DNA from: Desulfobacteraceae bacterium
Lineage (GTDB): Bacteria; Desulfobacterota; DSM-4660; Desulfatiglandales; Desulfatiglandaceae
Assembly: GCA_003599015.1 (NCBI GenBank)
Contig: QZIK01000109.1
Coordinates: forward strand, 1 to 32,642
Direction: 5' to 3'
Length of the DNA stretch: 32,642 bases
The position numbers were made by a program, and so were the translations under genes. Each line of letters opens with the position of its first letter. Within the stretch, counting starts at the first letter, position 1. Of this stretch, positions 1 to 8,344 are shown piece by piece. Below the pieces are notes generated by a model. It was not told the DNA's origin. It did no database searches and saw nothing but the letters and a program-made list of their open reading frames with translations.

Positions 1-1
1 G

Positions 2-505
2 GACAGGGTGAATAGGGGAGAAGGAGAAAGGAATCGTCTTGCAGCAGAGTTGGAGGAGGTAAAGGGAAGGCTTGAGGTCTCGGAGGCTGACCGAAGAGAG
101 CGATTACAGGTAATCTTAAAGCAGGGAGACGAGATTTCCAGACTTAACGGTGAGAACAGCGGTCTTTCAGCCCTGAAACAATCCCTTGATGCAGAACTTG
201 AAGAAGTGAAATCCAGGCTAGAGATGTCTGAATCTGATCGAAGCGCGCGTCTTGAGGTCATAATAAGGCAGGGAAATGAGATAGCCCAACTCCAGTCCAA
301 CCTTCATGGTTGGCTAAAGCAATGCGAAGAACTTTGGAACAAAATCAATTCATTGCAGAGCGAAAAGAGCAAAATTATGAATACCAGTCAAGCCCTTTAC
401 GCAGCGAATGAAGTACTGGAACAGGAATTGAGAATGATTAAAGAATCAAGAGGATATAAATGGATGTGCAGACTGGGGATGGTGAGGGGTGTTAATGATG
501 GATGA
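2..505 (+). CDS. C-terminal coiled-coil segment of a larger protein (5' truncated by window edge)
   Basis: The frame is open to the first base, so this is the 3' part of a longer gene. The visible 168 codons are highly charged, heptad-rich coiled coil with no recognisable enzymatic domain. Two near-identical segments beginning AELEEVK (about residues 13-46 and 62-95, counted from the GTG at 8) are offset by 49 residues, which is seven heptads, so part of the coil arose by a 147-bp tandem duplication. The end (ESRGYKWMCRLG) resembles the tail seen after coiled coils in glycan-cluster methyltransferases and glycosyltransferases, where the coil often acts as a molecular ruler or scaffold; that role is inference. 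Its stop overlaps the start region of the next gene, so the two are probably translationally coupled. The identity of the missing N-terminal domain is unknown. Confidence 0.75.
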   Translation, partial: DRVNRGEGERNRLAAELEEVKGRLEVSEADRRERLQVILKQGDEISRLNGENSGLSALKQSLDAELEEVKSRLEMSESDRSARLEVIIRQGNEIAQLQSNLHGWLKQCEELWNKINSLQSEKSKIMNTSQALYAANEVLEQELRMIKESRGYKWMCRLGMVRGVNDG

Positions 506-1328
506 TGATCTTATGTTCCTTGCATCTTATGCCATGATAAAGAGGCCTAAAATACCCAGGATGGTTAGCTATGATAGCGGATCACAAGAGAGAATAACCG
601 AGCAACTTGTGTCTTTAGGGATTAAGGTAACGAAATACAATGTAGATATTGATGAATATAAGTCTTTTTTTGCAAAAGCCCGCTATAAACAAGATTATCC
701 TTACTATTATGACTTTAACCTTCCGGAGAAGTCTCTCGAACATTATGTGTGCGCAAAGTTATTGGACCTTGGCGATGAGGATATTTACATAGATATTGCC
801 AGTGAACAAAGTCCGGTCCCTGAAATTTATTCCCACCTTTTCGGAGCCAAGTGTTACCGACAGGATATCTCATACGAGCCCGGGCTAAAGGGGGACAGGA
901 TTGGTGGCGACGCCGGCAATATGCCGGTACCTTCAAGATTTGCTACAAAGTTGGGGCTTCATTGCTCTCTTGAACATTTCGAGGCGGATTCAGACATCGC
1001 TTTCATCAAAGAGGCCGGAAGGGTATTAAGACCAGGGGGGCGTGTTTGTATTGTGCCGCTTTATCTGGCGGAATTTTACGCAATTCAGACTGACCCGCTT
1101 GTTGCAGTTAGGGATAGAGTGGTTTTTGAGGAAGACGCTGTTATCTGTTGTGCGAAGGGATGGGCTAACAGACATGGACGTTTCTACGATTATCTGCACT
1201 TAGCTGAGAGGATTTGTAGTAATCTTGGAACGATGAAAATGACTGTTTACAGCTTTACAAACCCCAAGCTGGTTGATTCATCTTGTTATCTTCTTTTCGG
1301 AATGGTAATTGACAAGCCTGCCAAATAG
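495..1328 (+). CDS. SAM-dependent class I methyltransferase-like protein of a glycan cluster
   Basis: About 277 residues. A degenerate motif I lies near residues 98-104 (DIYIDIA, in place of the usual DIGCGxG), and a clear late motif LRPGGRVCIVP is near 178-188, preceded by a region (GLHCSLEHFEAD) where Methyltransf_11 proteins carry their acidic and loop motifs. This points to a Rossmann-type methyltransferase with a weak SAM-binding glycine loop, so activity is uncertain. The start is ambiguous between GTG 489 and tandem ATGs at 495 and 498; AGGGG at 485-489 gives suitable spacing for the ATGs. It overlaps the upstream coiled-coil gene and lies 2 bp before the double glycosyltransferase, which suggests one operon. 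The substrate, perhaps a sugar on the growing glycan, cannot be read from sequence. Confidence 0.7.
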   Translation: MMDDDLMFLASYAMIKRPKIPRMVSYDSGSQERITEQLVSLGIKVTKYNVDIDEYKSFFAKARYKQDYPYYYDFNLPEKSLEHYVCAKLLDLGDEDIYIDIASEQSPVPEIYSHLFGAKCYRQDISYEPGLKGDRIGGDAGNMPVPSRFATKLGLHCSLEHFEADSDIAFIKEAGRVLRPGGRVCIVPLYLAEFYAIQTDPLVAVRDRVVFEEDAVICCAKGWANRHGRFYDYLHLAERICSNLGTMKMTVYSFTNPKLVDSSCYLLFGMVIDKPAK

Positions 1329-1330
1329 AT

Positions 1331-3853
1331 ATGCCTAGAAATCAGATTTCGCCTCAAGATGCTTGTGTTAATTCAAGCCCGGCACAAGCTGACATACTTA
1401 TATTGAATACGGATATTCCAGTATTTCCTGGCGGGATGGGATGCGAATATCTGCATACGACAAACTTGGCTGCGCACGCAAACAAGCTGGGCTTGGTTTC
1501 CATGGTTCATACCAGAGAGCACCTGCGAATGAAGGATGTCCTAATCAACAAGGGCGTACATCCTTTTGTCTGGGAAAGCCCCTGGATAGATGGGCAACAT
1601 CAACATGGCAACTTGATCTCATGGCGGAGAATGATATTAACGAACCTTTACCATTTCCTTCTTACATATTTCAAAAGACCAGTCGATACCGTCATGAGGG
1701 ATTTTCAGTTCCGTAACATGGGGTGGCCGCTGATCAACGCATTGACTGACAGAAAGTGGGATGCCATTGTGGTCATACAAAGCAGTTGCGCCCGGTGGTT
1801 TAGATACTTGCCCGCGGCTCCTGTGAAGGTGCTTGTTCTGCACGATGTCAGGGCGCTTGTCTATGAGCGAAAAGCAAGGACGGGAAGATCCTTATTCGAA
1901 AAGTTATCTTCATGGTATGAGGCGATCCAGTACCGGCGATTCGAGAAAAGGTTCTGTCAAAAGTATGATCTCATAATCACGGTTTCTTCAGCAGATGAAA
2001 AATGGGTCCGTGATCACTACGGTCCCAGCACCCTTGTTACCATACCGCTCCCTGTTGATAGGGATTACTTCCGTCTTTCTCCCGATACCAAAACGGCTCG
2101 TGCGCGGATAGTCTTCACCGGCATGATGAACCATCCCCCAAACGAGGATGCCGTGTGCTATTTTGCCGAACAGGTATTACCACTTGTTAGAGGCTTCTTT
2201 CCGGATGCTGAATTCTGGATCGTTGGGAGGGACCCGACTCCAAAGGTGTTGAACCTTGGCAAAGTAAATAATGTCAAGGTGACCGGATTTGTTCCTGACA
2301 TTAGAGAATACCTGGCCGAGGCCACAGTAGTGGTGGTGCCATTAAGATTTGGGGCTGGAATGCGCAATAAAATACTCGAGGCCTGGGGGATGGAAAAGGC
2401 CGTCGTCTCAACTTCGGTAGGGGCGGAGGGGCTTGATTGCAGGCATGGGGAGAACATATTAATAGAGGATAAACCCCGTAAGATGGCCGAACTGGTTGCG
2501 AGGCTCATTGAAGATGAAAAGCTCAGGCTAAGTCTTGGCCAGGCAGGCCGGAAAGTTATAATCCGTGACCATGATCCTGTTGAATTGGCAAGGTCATACT
2601 ACAACGCAATTGCTTCTGCCGTGGCAGAGAAAAGGCAAAAGCGGGGAGTCATGAAAGCCGTCATTGATCTTAGATGGATGAGACCTGGCTTTGCAGGTGG
2701 AATAGAGGATCTGTCGAGATCTTTCCTTAAGGTTCTCCTCGAACTAGACAGGATAAACAGATATACGATTATTGTTCCGGCCGAAGTTAAGTATGACTTT
2801 GACCTTCGCAATAACAAAAATTTCAGAATAATCGCATCCGATAGTCTTCTTTACCATTGGCGCAGATTTTTTATGAGGGGCGCGGGTTTTATCGCTCGCA
2901 AGCTGAGGCTTGATTACCGTCGAACGAATGAAACTGAACTGTTACAGCAACTTGGCAAACTTGACGCTGAAATTGCCCTTTCTGTTCCGGGTTACATTAG
3001 CTTTGACTTATACCCTCTGTTGAATGTGCTCATCGTCCCGGACATACAGCATGAATACTATCCTGAGTTCTTCAGTCCGCAGGTTTGCGAGGAAAGGAAA
3101 CGACTTTACAGTGATTCTATAATGAGAGCACAGCATATATGTGCTATTTCTGAGTACACAAGGCAAACTATCATGGACCGTTTCGATATTCCTGGAAATA
3201 GAATCACTACCACACACCTTGCAGCTGATCCGATTTTTCATCTCGACAGCTCCTGTCGTTATAGATCGGGTGGAGTATTTAATAAAATTTATGGCCTCCG
3301 CAAGGGTGGCTATCTTTTTTTCCCCGCAAAAACATGGCCGCATAAGAACCATCTTACTATAATAAGGGCGATTGGGCTTCTACGTGATGTGTATTGTCTG
3401 GATACCTTGCTTGTCTGCACAGGCGGGGAGAGGGAGGCTCATCCTGAGATTTTGAAATGCATCAGGGAATCCGCATTGGAGGATAGAGTAAGGTTTTTGG
3501 GTTACTGCCCAAAGGAACACCTGCCTTCCCTTTATGAAAATGCAGGGGCGATGGTTTTTCCGTCTCTTTTTGAGGGGTTTGGCATGCCGGTTCTTGAGGC
3601 TATGTGGTGCGGTTGTCCTGTGGTTTGCAGCAACACAACGAGCCTGCCCGAGATAGCAGGGGATGCCGCCCTATTGGTGGACCCGTTAAATCCTGAAGAG
3701 TTCGCAGATAGCATTTTCAAGGTTCTTACCGATCAGGAACTTAGGCATGACCTTATAAAAAAGGGTCTAATTCAAGCAAGAAAATTTACATGGAGAAGAT
3801 TTACCTTGCAATTGGTACAAGCCATGAGCGAGGTTAGGGTAAATAACCAGTAA
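1331..3853 (+). CDS. Tandem GT4-GT4 fused glycosyltransferase
   Basis: An 840-residue cytosolic protein with two complete GT-B modules. Module 1 (about 1-430) has the C-terminal nucleotide-sugar signature GAGMRNKILEAW at 341-352, with E350 as the conserved acid; this is the GT4 variant lacking the first Glu of EX7E. Module 2 (about 441-840) has a classical EX7E motif, E748 to E756 in FEGFGMPVLEA, followed by the usual PVVCSNTTSLPEIAG acceptor/nucleotide loop. Module 2 begins MKAVIDLRWM, exactly like the N-terminus of free-standing GT4 enzymes, so the gene looks like a fusion of two neighbours. Such double enzymes usually add two consecutive sugars to a lipid-linked surface glycan. The start ATG lies 2 bp after the preceding stop. 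An ATG at 2651 preceded by GGGGAG could allow internal initiation. Sugar donors are unknown. Confidence 0.9.
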   Translation: MPRNQISPQDACVNSSPAQADILILNTDIPVFPGGMGCEYLHTTNLAAHANKLGLVSMVHTREHLRMKDVLINKGVHPFVWESPWIDGQHQHGNLISWRRMILTNLYHFLLTYFKRPVDTVMRDFQFRNMGWPLINALTDRKWDAIVVIQSSCARWFRYLPAAPVKVLVLHDVRALVYERKARTGRSLFEKLSSWYEAIQYRRFEKRFCQKYDLIITVSSADEKWVRDHYGPSTLVTIPLPVDRDYFRLSPDTKTARARIVFTGMMNHPPNEDAVCYFAEQVLPLVRGFFPDAEFWIVGRDPTPKVLNLGKVNNVKVTGFVPDIREYLAEATVVVVPLRFGAGMRNKILEAWGMEKAVVSTSVGAEGLDCRHGENILIEDKPRKMAELVARLIEDEKLRLSLGQAGRKVIIRDHDPVELARSYYNAIASAVAEKRQKRGVMKAVIDLRWMRPGFAGGIEDLSRSFLKVLLELDRINRYTIIVPAEVKYDFDLRNNKNFRIIASDSLLYHWRRFFMRGAGFIARKLRLDYRRTNETELLQQLGKLDAEIALSVPGYISFDLYPLLNVLIVPDIQHEYYPEFFSPQVCEERKRLYSDSIMRAQHICAISEYTRQTIMDRFDIPGNRITTTHLAADPIFHLDSSCRYRSGGVFNKIYGLRKGGYLFFPAKTWPHKNHLTIIRAIGLLRDVYCLDTLLVCTGGEREAHPEILKCIRESALEDRVRFLGYCPKEHLPSLYENAGAMVFPSLFEGFGMPVLEAMWCGCPVVCSNTTSLPEIAGDAALLVDPLNPEEFADSIFKVLTDQELRHDLIKKGLIQARKFTWRRFTLQLVQAMSEVRVNNQ

Positions 3854-3870
3854 GGAAGTTTTCCGTTTCT

Positions 3871-5205
3871 ATGGAGAGAAAATATTCTCGTATCTCAATT
3901 GTGACACCTTCGCTTAATCAGGCTCGTTTTATCAGGGAAACAATAGAAAGCGTAATGGCACAAGACTATCCTGACTTCGAGCATATAATAATGGATGGTG
4001 GGTCAAAGGATGGAACAATTGATATCCTTAAGGAATATAGACATCTGAAGGTGATATCAGAGCCGGACCGGGGCCAGGGAGACGCAATCAACAAAGGCTT
4101 TAATCTGACAACAGGAGAAATCCTTGCTTATCTTAACGCAGACGATACACTTCTTCCTGGGGCACTTAAGCGTGTAGGCGAGGTGCTTAACCCCCGAAAT
4201 GGCCCCTTCATAGTGATGGGGCGATGCAGGTTTACTGATGAGTTCGGGAAAGATGTAGGCATTGAGCATCCCAGCGAATATGAAAGCCATAGCAGGGTGC
4301 TTAAGGTATGGAAAGGGCATACAATTCCCCAGCCGGCTGTTTTCTGGGCGCGTAGGGTGTGGGATGAATGCGGACCCATGGAGGAGGGACTTTCCTGCTC
4401 ATGGATAGATTATGATCTTTTTTGCAGGTTCTCAAGGAGATATGATTTCTATTCTGTAGGGGATATGTTTGCAACGTATCGCCTCCATACGGATTCGAAG
4501 ACCTGTCAGGTAGGTGAGGAAGAAAGGCTCATGGAGGCTATTTCGGTAAGCAGAAGGTATTGGGGCGCCCCTGTCATGCCTAAATATTGGGGTCTCGCTT
4601 TTTCCCTTGCTGCTTATAAGTTTAACAGAAGAGGAAGGGCAAGAACCTGGATGAGGAAATCAGGCGAATTATATCGAAAAGGCAATCCGCTTGGATTTTT
4701 GCATTATGGTATTTCAGGTCTTTTACTCGCTCCAGAGGTAGCCTTCAATGTGTATGCCTATCCCAGGCTTCGCGCAAGAGGTGGAGCATTAATGAAAAAA
4801 ATTCTTCACCCCATAAGATTTCGCAGCAAAGATAGCCCGCAAACCAATGTTTTCCTTAGAAGGACTGATCCATGGGATGACGGTTGGGTGGGACCCAAAG
4901 TAATTATGCAATACTATGTTGAAGATGAGTCTTCTGTTGTTGAATTGCTTGGATATGCCAACCTTCAGTTCTTAGGGAACTTTTTGAAATTAACCGTTGC
5001 GATAGACGGCCAAAAGATCGGTACTCATGAGATCAATAAAGACGGTGATTTCTATGTTGCTTTGTCGTTGCCTAAACGCTTAAGTCCAGGCATGCATACG
5101 CTTGAGATAGAAGCAAATTCGTGGTATGTTCCCAATAAATATCTTGCTAACAGTGACTTCAGGCCTCTTTCATGGCGGATGGAAAGGATCTCATTTCAAC
5201 GATGA
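3871..5205 (+). CDS. GT2 family glycosyltransferase with C-terminal beta-rich domain
   Basis: 444 residues. The GT-A domain (about 1-230) opens with the GT2 signature ISIVTPSLNQARFI, then DGGSKDGT, and has the metal-binding DXD-type motif NADD at 89-92. A middle linker follows (about 230-310). The last ~130 residues are a separate, beta-strand-rich domain with the character of a jelly-roll/carbohydrate-binding sandwich (alternating hydrophobic strands, LTVAIDGQKIG, LSPGMHTLEIEA). A similar C-terminal domain ends the sulfatase gene two genes downstream. It probably transfers a sugar from an NDP donor to a membrane-linked glycan in the cytosol. It follows the double GT4 gene by 17 bp. The GT2 assignment is firm; donor, acceptor and the role of the extra domain are not known. 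Confidence 0.9.
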   Translation: MERKYSRISIVTPSLNQARFIRETIESVMAQDYPDFEHIIMDGGSKDGTIDILKEYRHLKVISEPDRGQGDAINKGFNLTTGEILAYLNADDTLLPGALKRVGEVLNPRNGPFIVMGRCRFTDEFGKDVGIEHPSEYESHSRVLKVWKGHTIPQPAVFWARRVWDECGPMEEGLSCSWIDYDLFCRFSRRYDFYSVGDMFATYRLHTDSKTCQVGEEERLMEAISVSRRYWGAPVMPKYWGLAFSLAAYKFNRRGRARTWMRKSGELYRKGNPLGFLHYGISGLLLAPEVAFNVYAYPRLRARGGALMKKILHPIRFRSKDSPQTNVFLRRTDPWDDGWVGPKVIMQYYVEDESSVVELLGYANLQFLGNFLKLTVAIDGQKIGTHEINKDGDFYVALSLPKRLSPGMHTLEIEANSWYVPNKYLANSDFRPLSWRMERISFQR

Positions 5206-5363
5206 GATTACCTCCAGATGATGCTTGCTGGATAAACAATAATTCTACCATTTAGGAAAGAGCTATCAAAATGGAGGTAAGGTATCAGGAGCTTGACAAT
5301 GTTTCAGGCGCTCAAACAGAATGGGTGCCGCTAATGTAAATTAGTATTGATCTTGTAAAGGAT

Positions 5364-5600
5364 ATGAAACCATTTGAAGTGCTCAGCGAGCTAACAAATA
5401 TTGAGGTTATTGCTGTTGGTAGTGCTATTAGGGATATTGCACGGCTGCAAAAGCAGTATGGCCAAGGTCGCTGGAGAAAACTAAAAGGAATTGGTACAAT
5501 TCATATCATGACCTGCCGAATCCGTCGCGCCGAGCTTCATTGGTACGAAGCGCATGGAATTGGTAGAAAGGAAATCAAAAGAAAACGTTATATGGATTAG
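5364..5600 (+). CDS. Small conserved hypothetical protein, first of a pair
   Basis: 78 residues, basic, with no membrane segment or signal peptide. The pattern FEVLSELTNIEVIAVG, then RWRKLKG and RRAELHWYEAHGIG, is recalled from many bacterial genomes as a short uncharacterised family often found directly before the family of the next gene. The block HWYEAHGIGRKEIKRK is the strongest conserved part. The start at ATG 5364 has only a weak AAAGG upstream. The gene ends 4 bp before the next small gene, so the pair is probably co-translated. It interrupts an otherwise glycan-related run, so it may be an inserted accessory module; whether it behaves like a toxin-antitoxin pair is speculation. Function unknown. 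Confidence 0.7.
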   Translation: MKPFEVLSELTNIEVIAVGSAIRDIARLQKQYGQGRWRKLKGIGTIHIMTCRIRRAELHWYEAHGIGRKEIKRKRYMD

Positions 5601-5604
5601 AAAA

Positions 5605-5844
5605 ATGAAGCCAAATTTCGCGATATGTATTGATAATTCAGAGTATCCTGCATCTTTAGAATTACACAAAATTTATAGAGTGTTACCGGATAAGGATGCT
5701 GAATCAGATGGAGATTTGAGGATAATCGATGAGAGTGGGGAGGATTATCTTTACCCTTCCGCTTATTTCGTAGTCATAGAAGTGTCGGAGCAAGTAGTCC
5801 CCATTCTGATGGATTCCTTCGAGCGAGAAATCCAAACGTCTTAA
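5605..5844 (+). CDS. Small conserved hypothetical protein, second of a pair
   Basis: 79 residues from the ATG at 5605, chosen over the longer frame starting at 5554 because the conserved sequence begins MKPNFAICIDN and the longer start would overlap the upstream gene. It is acidic. Recognisable conserved stretches are YPASLELHKIYRVLPD, then RIIDESGEDYLYP and a hydrophobic end YFVVIEVSEQV. This is a widespread small family without assigned function, in my recollection usually next to the family of the preceding gene. The fold looks like a compact beta-rich (SH3-like) domain, but that is inference. Opposite charge of the two partners (basic 78 residues, acidic 79 residues) would fit a complex. 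Confidence 0.7.
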   Translation: MKPNFAICIDNSEYPASLELHKIYRVLPDKDAESDGDLRIIDESGEDYLYPSAYFVVIEVSEQVVPILMDSFEREIQTS

Positions 5845-5890
5845 AGAAGTATACAGTGGTTTAATCGTATAAGCTTTAATAAAGTTAGAA

Positions 5891-8086
5891 ATGTATACTA
5901 ATAAATTTATAAATTTAACAATTTTATGTTTATTATTATTAGGAAATATTTTTATTTTCAATGTATTTAATATTTATACTGGAAATGCTACTGAAATCCC
6001 TATCAGGCTTGGTACAATTTATAAAAATATAGTCTATTATTTAATTGCCTGCTATTGTATTTTACTGTTTATAGGTTTATTACTTCCTGTCAAAATTTAT
6101 AAGTATTATTTGATAGTTATATTTTATTTAGGGTTTTTAACTTGGCTACAAGGTAATATTATTTTATGGGACTATGGTGTTATAGGAAAGGGTGATACTG
6201 ACTGGAATGCAATAAGCTGGCGAGGTTGGGTGGATGCTGGTATTTGGGCTTCTACAGGAGCGCTCATATTTATTTTTAGAAAAAGCCTTGTAAGGATAGT
6301 ATGGATCATATCCTCTATTTTAATAGTTATTCAATCTGTTAATGCTACAGTAATGGGAATGATAAATGATGATATTTGGAAATCGAAATCCTTTTCTTCC
6401 TTTCAAGAACCACCTAAAGAAATATTTGAGTTCTCAAATCAAGAAAACATTATACACATTATTTTGGATGAACTTCAGTCTACAGTTTTCAAAAGAGTTT
6501 TGAAAGAAAATGAATCTTATTTTAAGGAGCTTGAAGGGTTCGCATTTTTTCCGGAAACAACAGGTTCTTTTCCTACAACTCAAATGAGCCTTCCAGCTAT
6601 ACTTGGAGGAGAGATATATCAGAATGATGAAGAGATTGAGAGTTTTCTAACTAAAACGTTTAAAAATGGCAATACAATAGCTAATGTTCTTTTTAATAAA
6701 GGATATGATGTTGATATAATGTATTCAGTTGGATATTATCATAGGGGTAAATTTTCCAATGGTTATAGTATCCCTGTTCCATATGTAGCAAAAAAAGAGG
6801 ATTTTGAAAAAATTAATTCAAATATGATTTTTCAATTGGCAATTGGGAGATCAGTGCCTCATTATTTAAAAGTATTTATAAATAAAAATAAATTGAATAT
6901 TTTAAGCGCAGAAGTTAATGATCGAAATTCCTTTGAAGCCATGCGGCAACTGGCTCATCAAGATTTCTTAAATGATTTTATTGCGCGAATGAATGTTGAA
7001 AGATCCAAGCCTGTCTATAAGTTCATCCATATCAATACGCCGCATTATCCTGCCGTGGTAGACGGTAATTGTAACTATGTGGGTGGGTTATTGCCATGGA
7101 CATGGCCGCATATTCACAACCAGGCAAGATGTTCTTTTGCGCAATTTATGCTTTTTATTAGAAGACTTAAAGAGCTGGATATCTATGACAGATCACTGAT
7201 CATCTTCCACGGTGATCACGGATACTTTAAGGTTCCGGATTCCTTGAAGGAGTTGCCGTTAATAAATGTAGAAGAGAGGTTTTCTGATTTAGGTATAGAA
7301 GCGGAACGTTTTGCTCAGTTGGTTTGCTCATCGCTTCCGACAATGGCTATCAAGCTTCCATATGCTAAAGGTCCAATGAAAATTTTAAATACACAAACCA
7401 CTCTTACGGACATCAGGCCAACTATTTTTTCATATCTCAATATATCCATTCCCACAATTGGCGAATCTGCATTTGAGGTTAATCCTAGTAAAACTAGAGA
7501 GCGTCATTTCGCTTACTATGAAGAGATGGCCAAGCCCGATGATAAGTATTATTATGGTATGACAAGATACACAATAAAAGGCAGTGCATTTGATTCATTA
7601 TCATGGCAAGAAGTCGGGGAGGTCCATTCACCCTTGGCTGATTATTCTGCAGAACTATTGAAATTCGGTACAAAGGATTCAGCTAGATTCCTTCGTGCAG
7701 GTTGGAGTACAAAAGAAGTTGACCCCACCAAGACCTCGACCTATATTTGGGCATTGGGAGAAAAGGCTTCTCTCTTGCTTGAGATACCAAAGAACAAATC
7801 ATTCGTACTCCAGGCACGAGTTAAAACGATAAAATTTGCTAAACCTCAATCCATAACTTTACGTATTGATGGGAAAGAAATAAAAACATGGCAGCTATCT
7901 GAGTTAGCTGCTAGTTGGGAACAGCCTTGGCCGTGGGAAGTGGTTTCGGCAACTATAAAGCCTGATGAATCGAGGCCAAAAGTTAGCAAAATCGATTTCC
8001 TTTTTTCTCAAAGCGCTGTTTTGCCAAATGATCCCAGGCCGCTTTCGGCGCTATTTGAGTCTTTGAGTCTAAAACCGCTGAACTAA
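5891..8086 (+). CDS. Membrane-anchored sulfatase/alkaline-phosphatase-fold transferase (LTA-synthase-like)
   Basis: 731 residues. The first ~155 form about five hydrophobic segments, followed by an extracytoplasmic sulfatase-fold domain (about 180-550) and a C-terminal beta-rich domain (about 600-731). Visible active-site elements are a metal-binding Asp in HIILDEL (D193), the Thr nucleophile region FPTTQMS (T229/T230), HINTPHYP (His near 380) and the metal motif HGDHGY (D442, H443). A Thr rather than Cys/Ser nucleophile fits phospho-transferases such as LtaS, which move phosphoglycerol or phosphoethanolamine from lipids to glycans, rather than true sulfatases. Here the acceptor would be the surface glycan. 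The first ~1.1 kb is strikingly AT-rich compared with the rest of the gene. The following two genes form a recurring module with it. Exact donor and product unknown. Confidence 0.85.
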   Translation: MYTNKFINLTILCLLLLGNIFIFNVFNIYTGNATEIPIRLGTIYKNIVYYLIACYCILLFIGLLLPVKIYKYYLIVIFYLGFLTWLQGNIILWDYGVIGKGDTDWNAISWRGWVDAGIWASTGALIFIFRKSLVRIVWIISSILIVIQSVNATVMGMINDDIWKSKSFSSFQEPPKEIFEFSNQENIIHIILDELQSTVFKRVLKENESYFKELEGFAFFPETTGSFPTTQMSLPAILGGEIYQNDEEIESFLTKTFKNGNTIANVLFNKGYDVDIMYSVGYYHRGKFSNGYSIPVPYVAKKEDFEKINSNMIFQLAIGRSVPHYLKVFINKNKLNILSAEVNDRNSFEAMRQLAHQDFLNDFIARMNVERSKPVYKFIHINTPHYPAVVDGNCNYVGGLLPWTWPHIHNQARCSFAQFMLFIRRLKELDIYDRSLIIFHGDHGYFKVPDSLKELPLINVEERFSDLGIEAERFAQLVCSSLPTMAIKLPYAKGPMKILNTQTTLTDIRPTIFSYLNISIPTIGESAFEVNPSKTRERHFAYYEEMAKPDDKYYYGMTRYTIKGSAFDSLSWQEVGEVHSPLADYSAELLKFGTKDSARFLRAGWSTKEVDPTKTSTYIWALGEKASLLLEIPKNKSFVLQARVKTIKFAKPQSITLRIDGKEIKTWQLSELAASWEQPWPWEVVSATIKPDESRPKVSKIDFLFSQSAVLPNDPRPLSALFESLSLKPLN

Positions 8087-8113
8087 GATTATTATTCATT
8101 GGAGGAAGTGTTC

Positions 8114-8344
8114 GTGAAAATATTGCTATGTTTTATCTTAATAGGTTTCTATCTTACTATTTTTATACCAGATGTTTTTGCTTATCTTGACCCTGCAACT
8201 GGGAGCATGGTTATTCAGGCGGTCTTGGCGGGAATAGCAGCTGTGGGAGTTTCTATAGGCGTTTTTTGGCGGCGACTTAAGAGTTTTTTCTTGAGATCGG
8301 ACACTTCTAAGGAAAAAGAGGCTAATCACAAAGATGAATGCTGA
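8114..8344 (+). CDS. Small YLDPATGS-type membrane protein
   Basis: 76 residues. GTG 8114 is preferred because GGAGGA at 8101-8106 lies 7 nt upstream; TTG 8099 would place that site inside the gene. An N-terminal hydrophobic signal/anchor ends near VFA, followed by the hallmark AYLDPATGSMVIQAV, a second hydrophobic segment (GIAAVGVSIGVFW) and a basic, cytosolic-looking tail (RRLKSFF...). The motif YLDPGTGS followed by one membrane span and a WRR(L/I)K sequence is familiar from small uncharacterised proteins next to sulfatase-like and methyltransferase genes of surface-glycan loci. It probably partners the upstream enzyme in the membrane. It overlaps the next gene by 11 bp, indicating translational coupling. 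No biochemical function is known to me. Confidence 0.8.
   Translation: MKILLCFILIGFYLTIFIPDVFAYLDPATGSMVIQAVLAGIAAVGVSIGVFWRRLKSFFLRSDTSKEKEANHKDEC

Noticed and set aside
5271-5339. 22-residue open frame beginning MEVRYQELDN in the gap before the small gene pair
   Set aside because: No ribosome site, no recognised family and very short; possibly a decayed gene remnant but not supportable.
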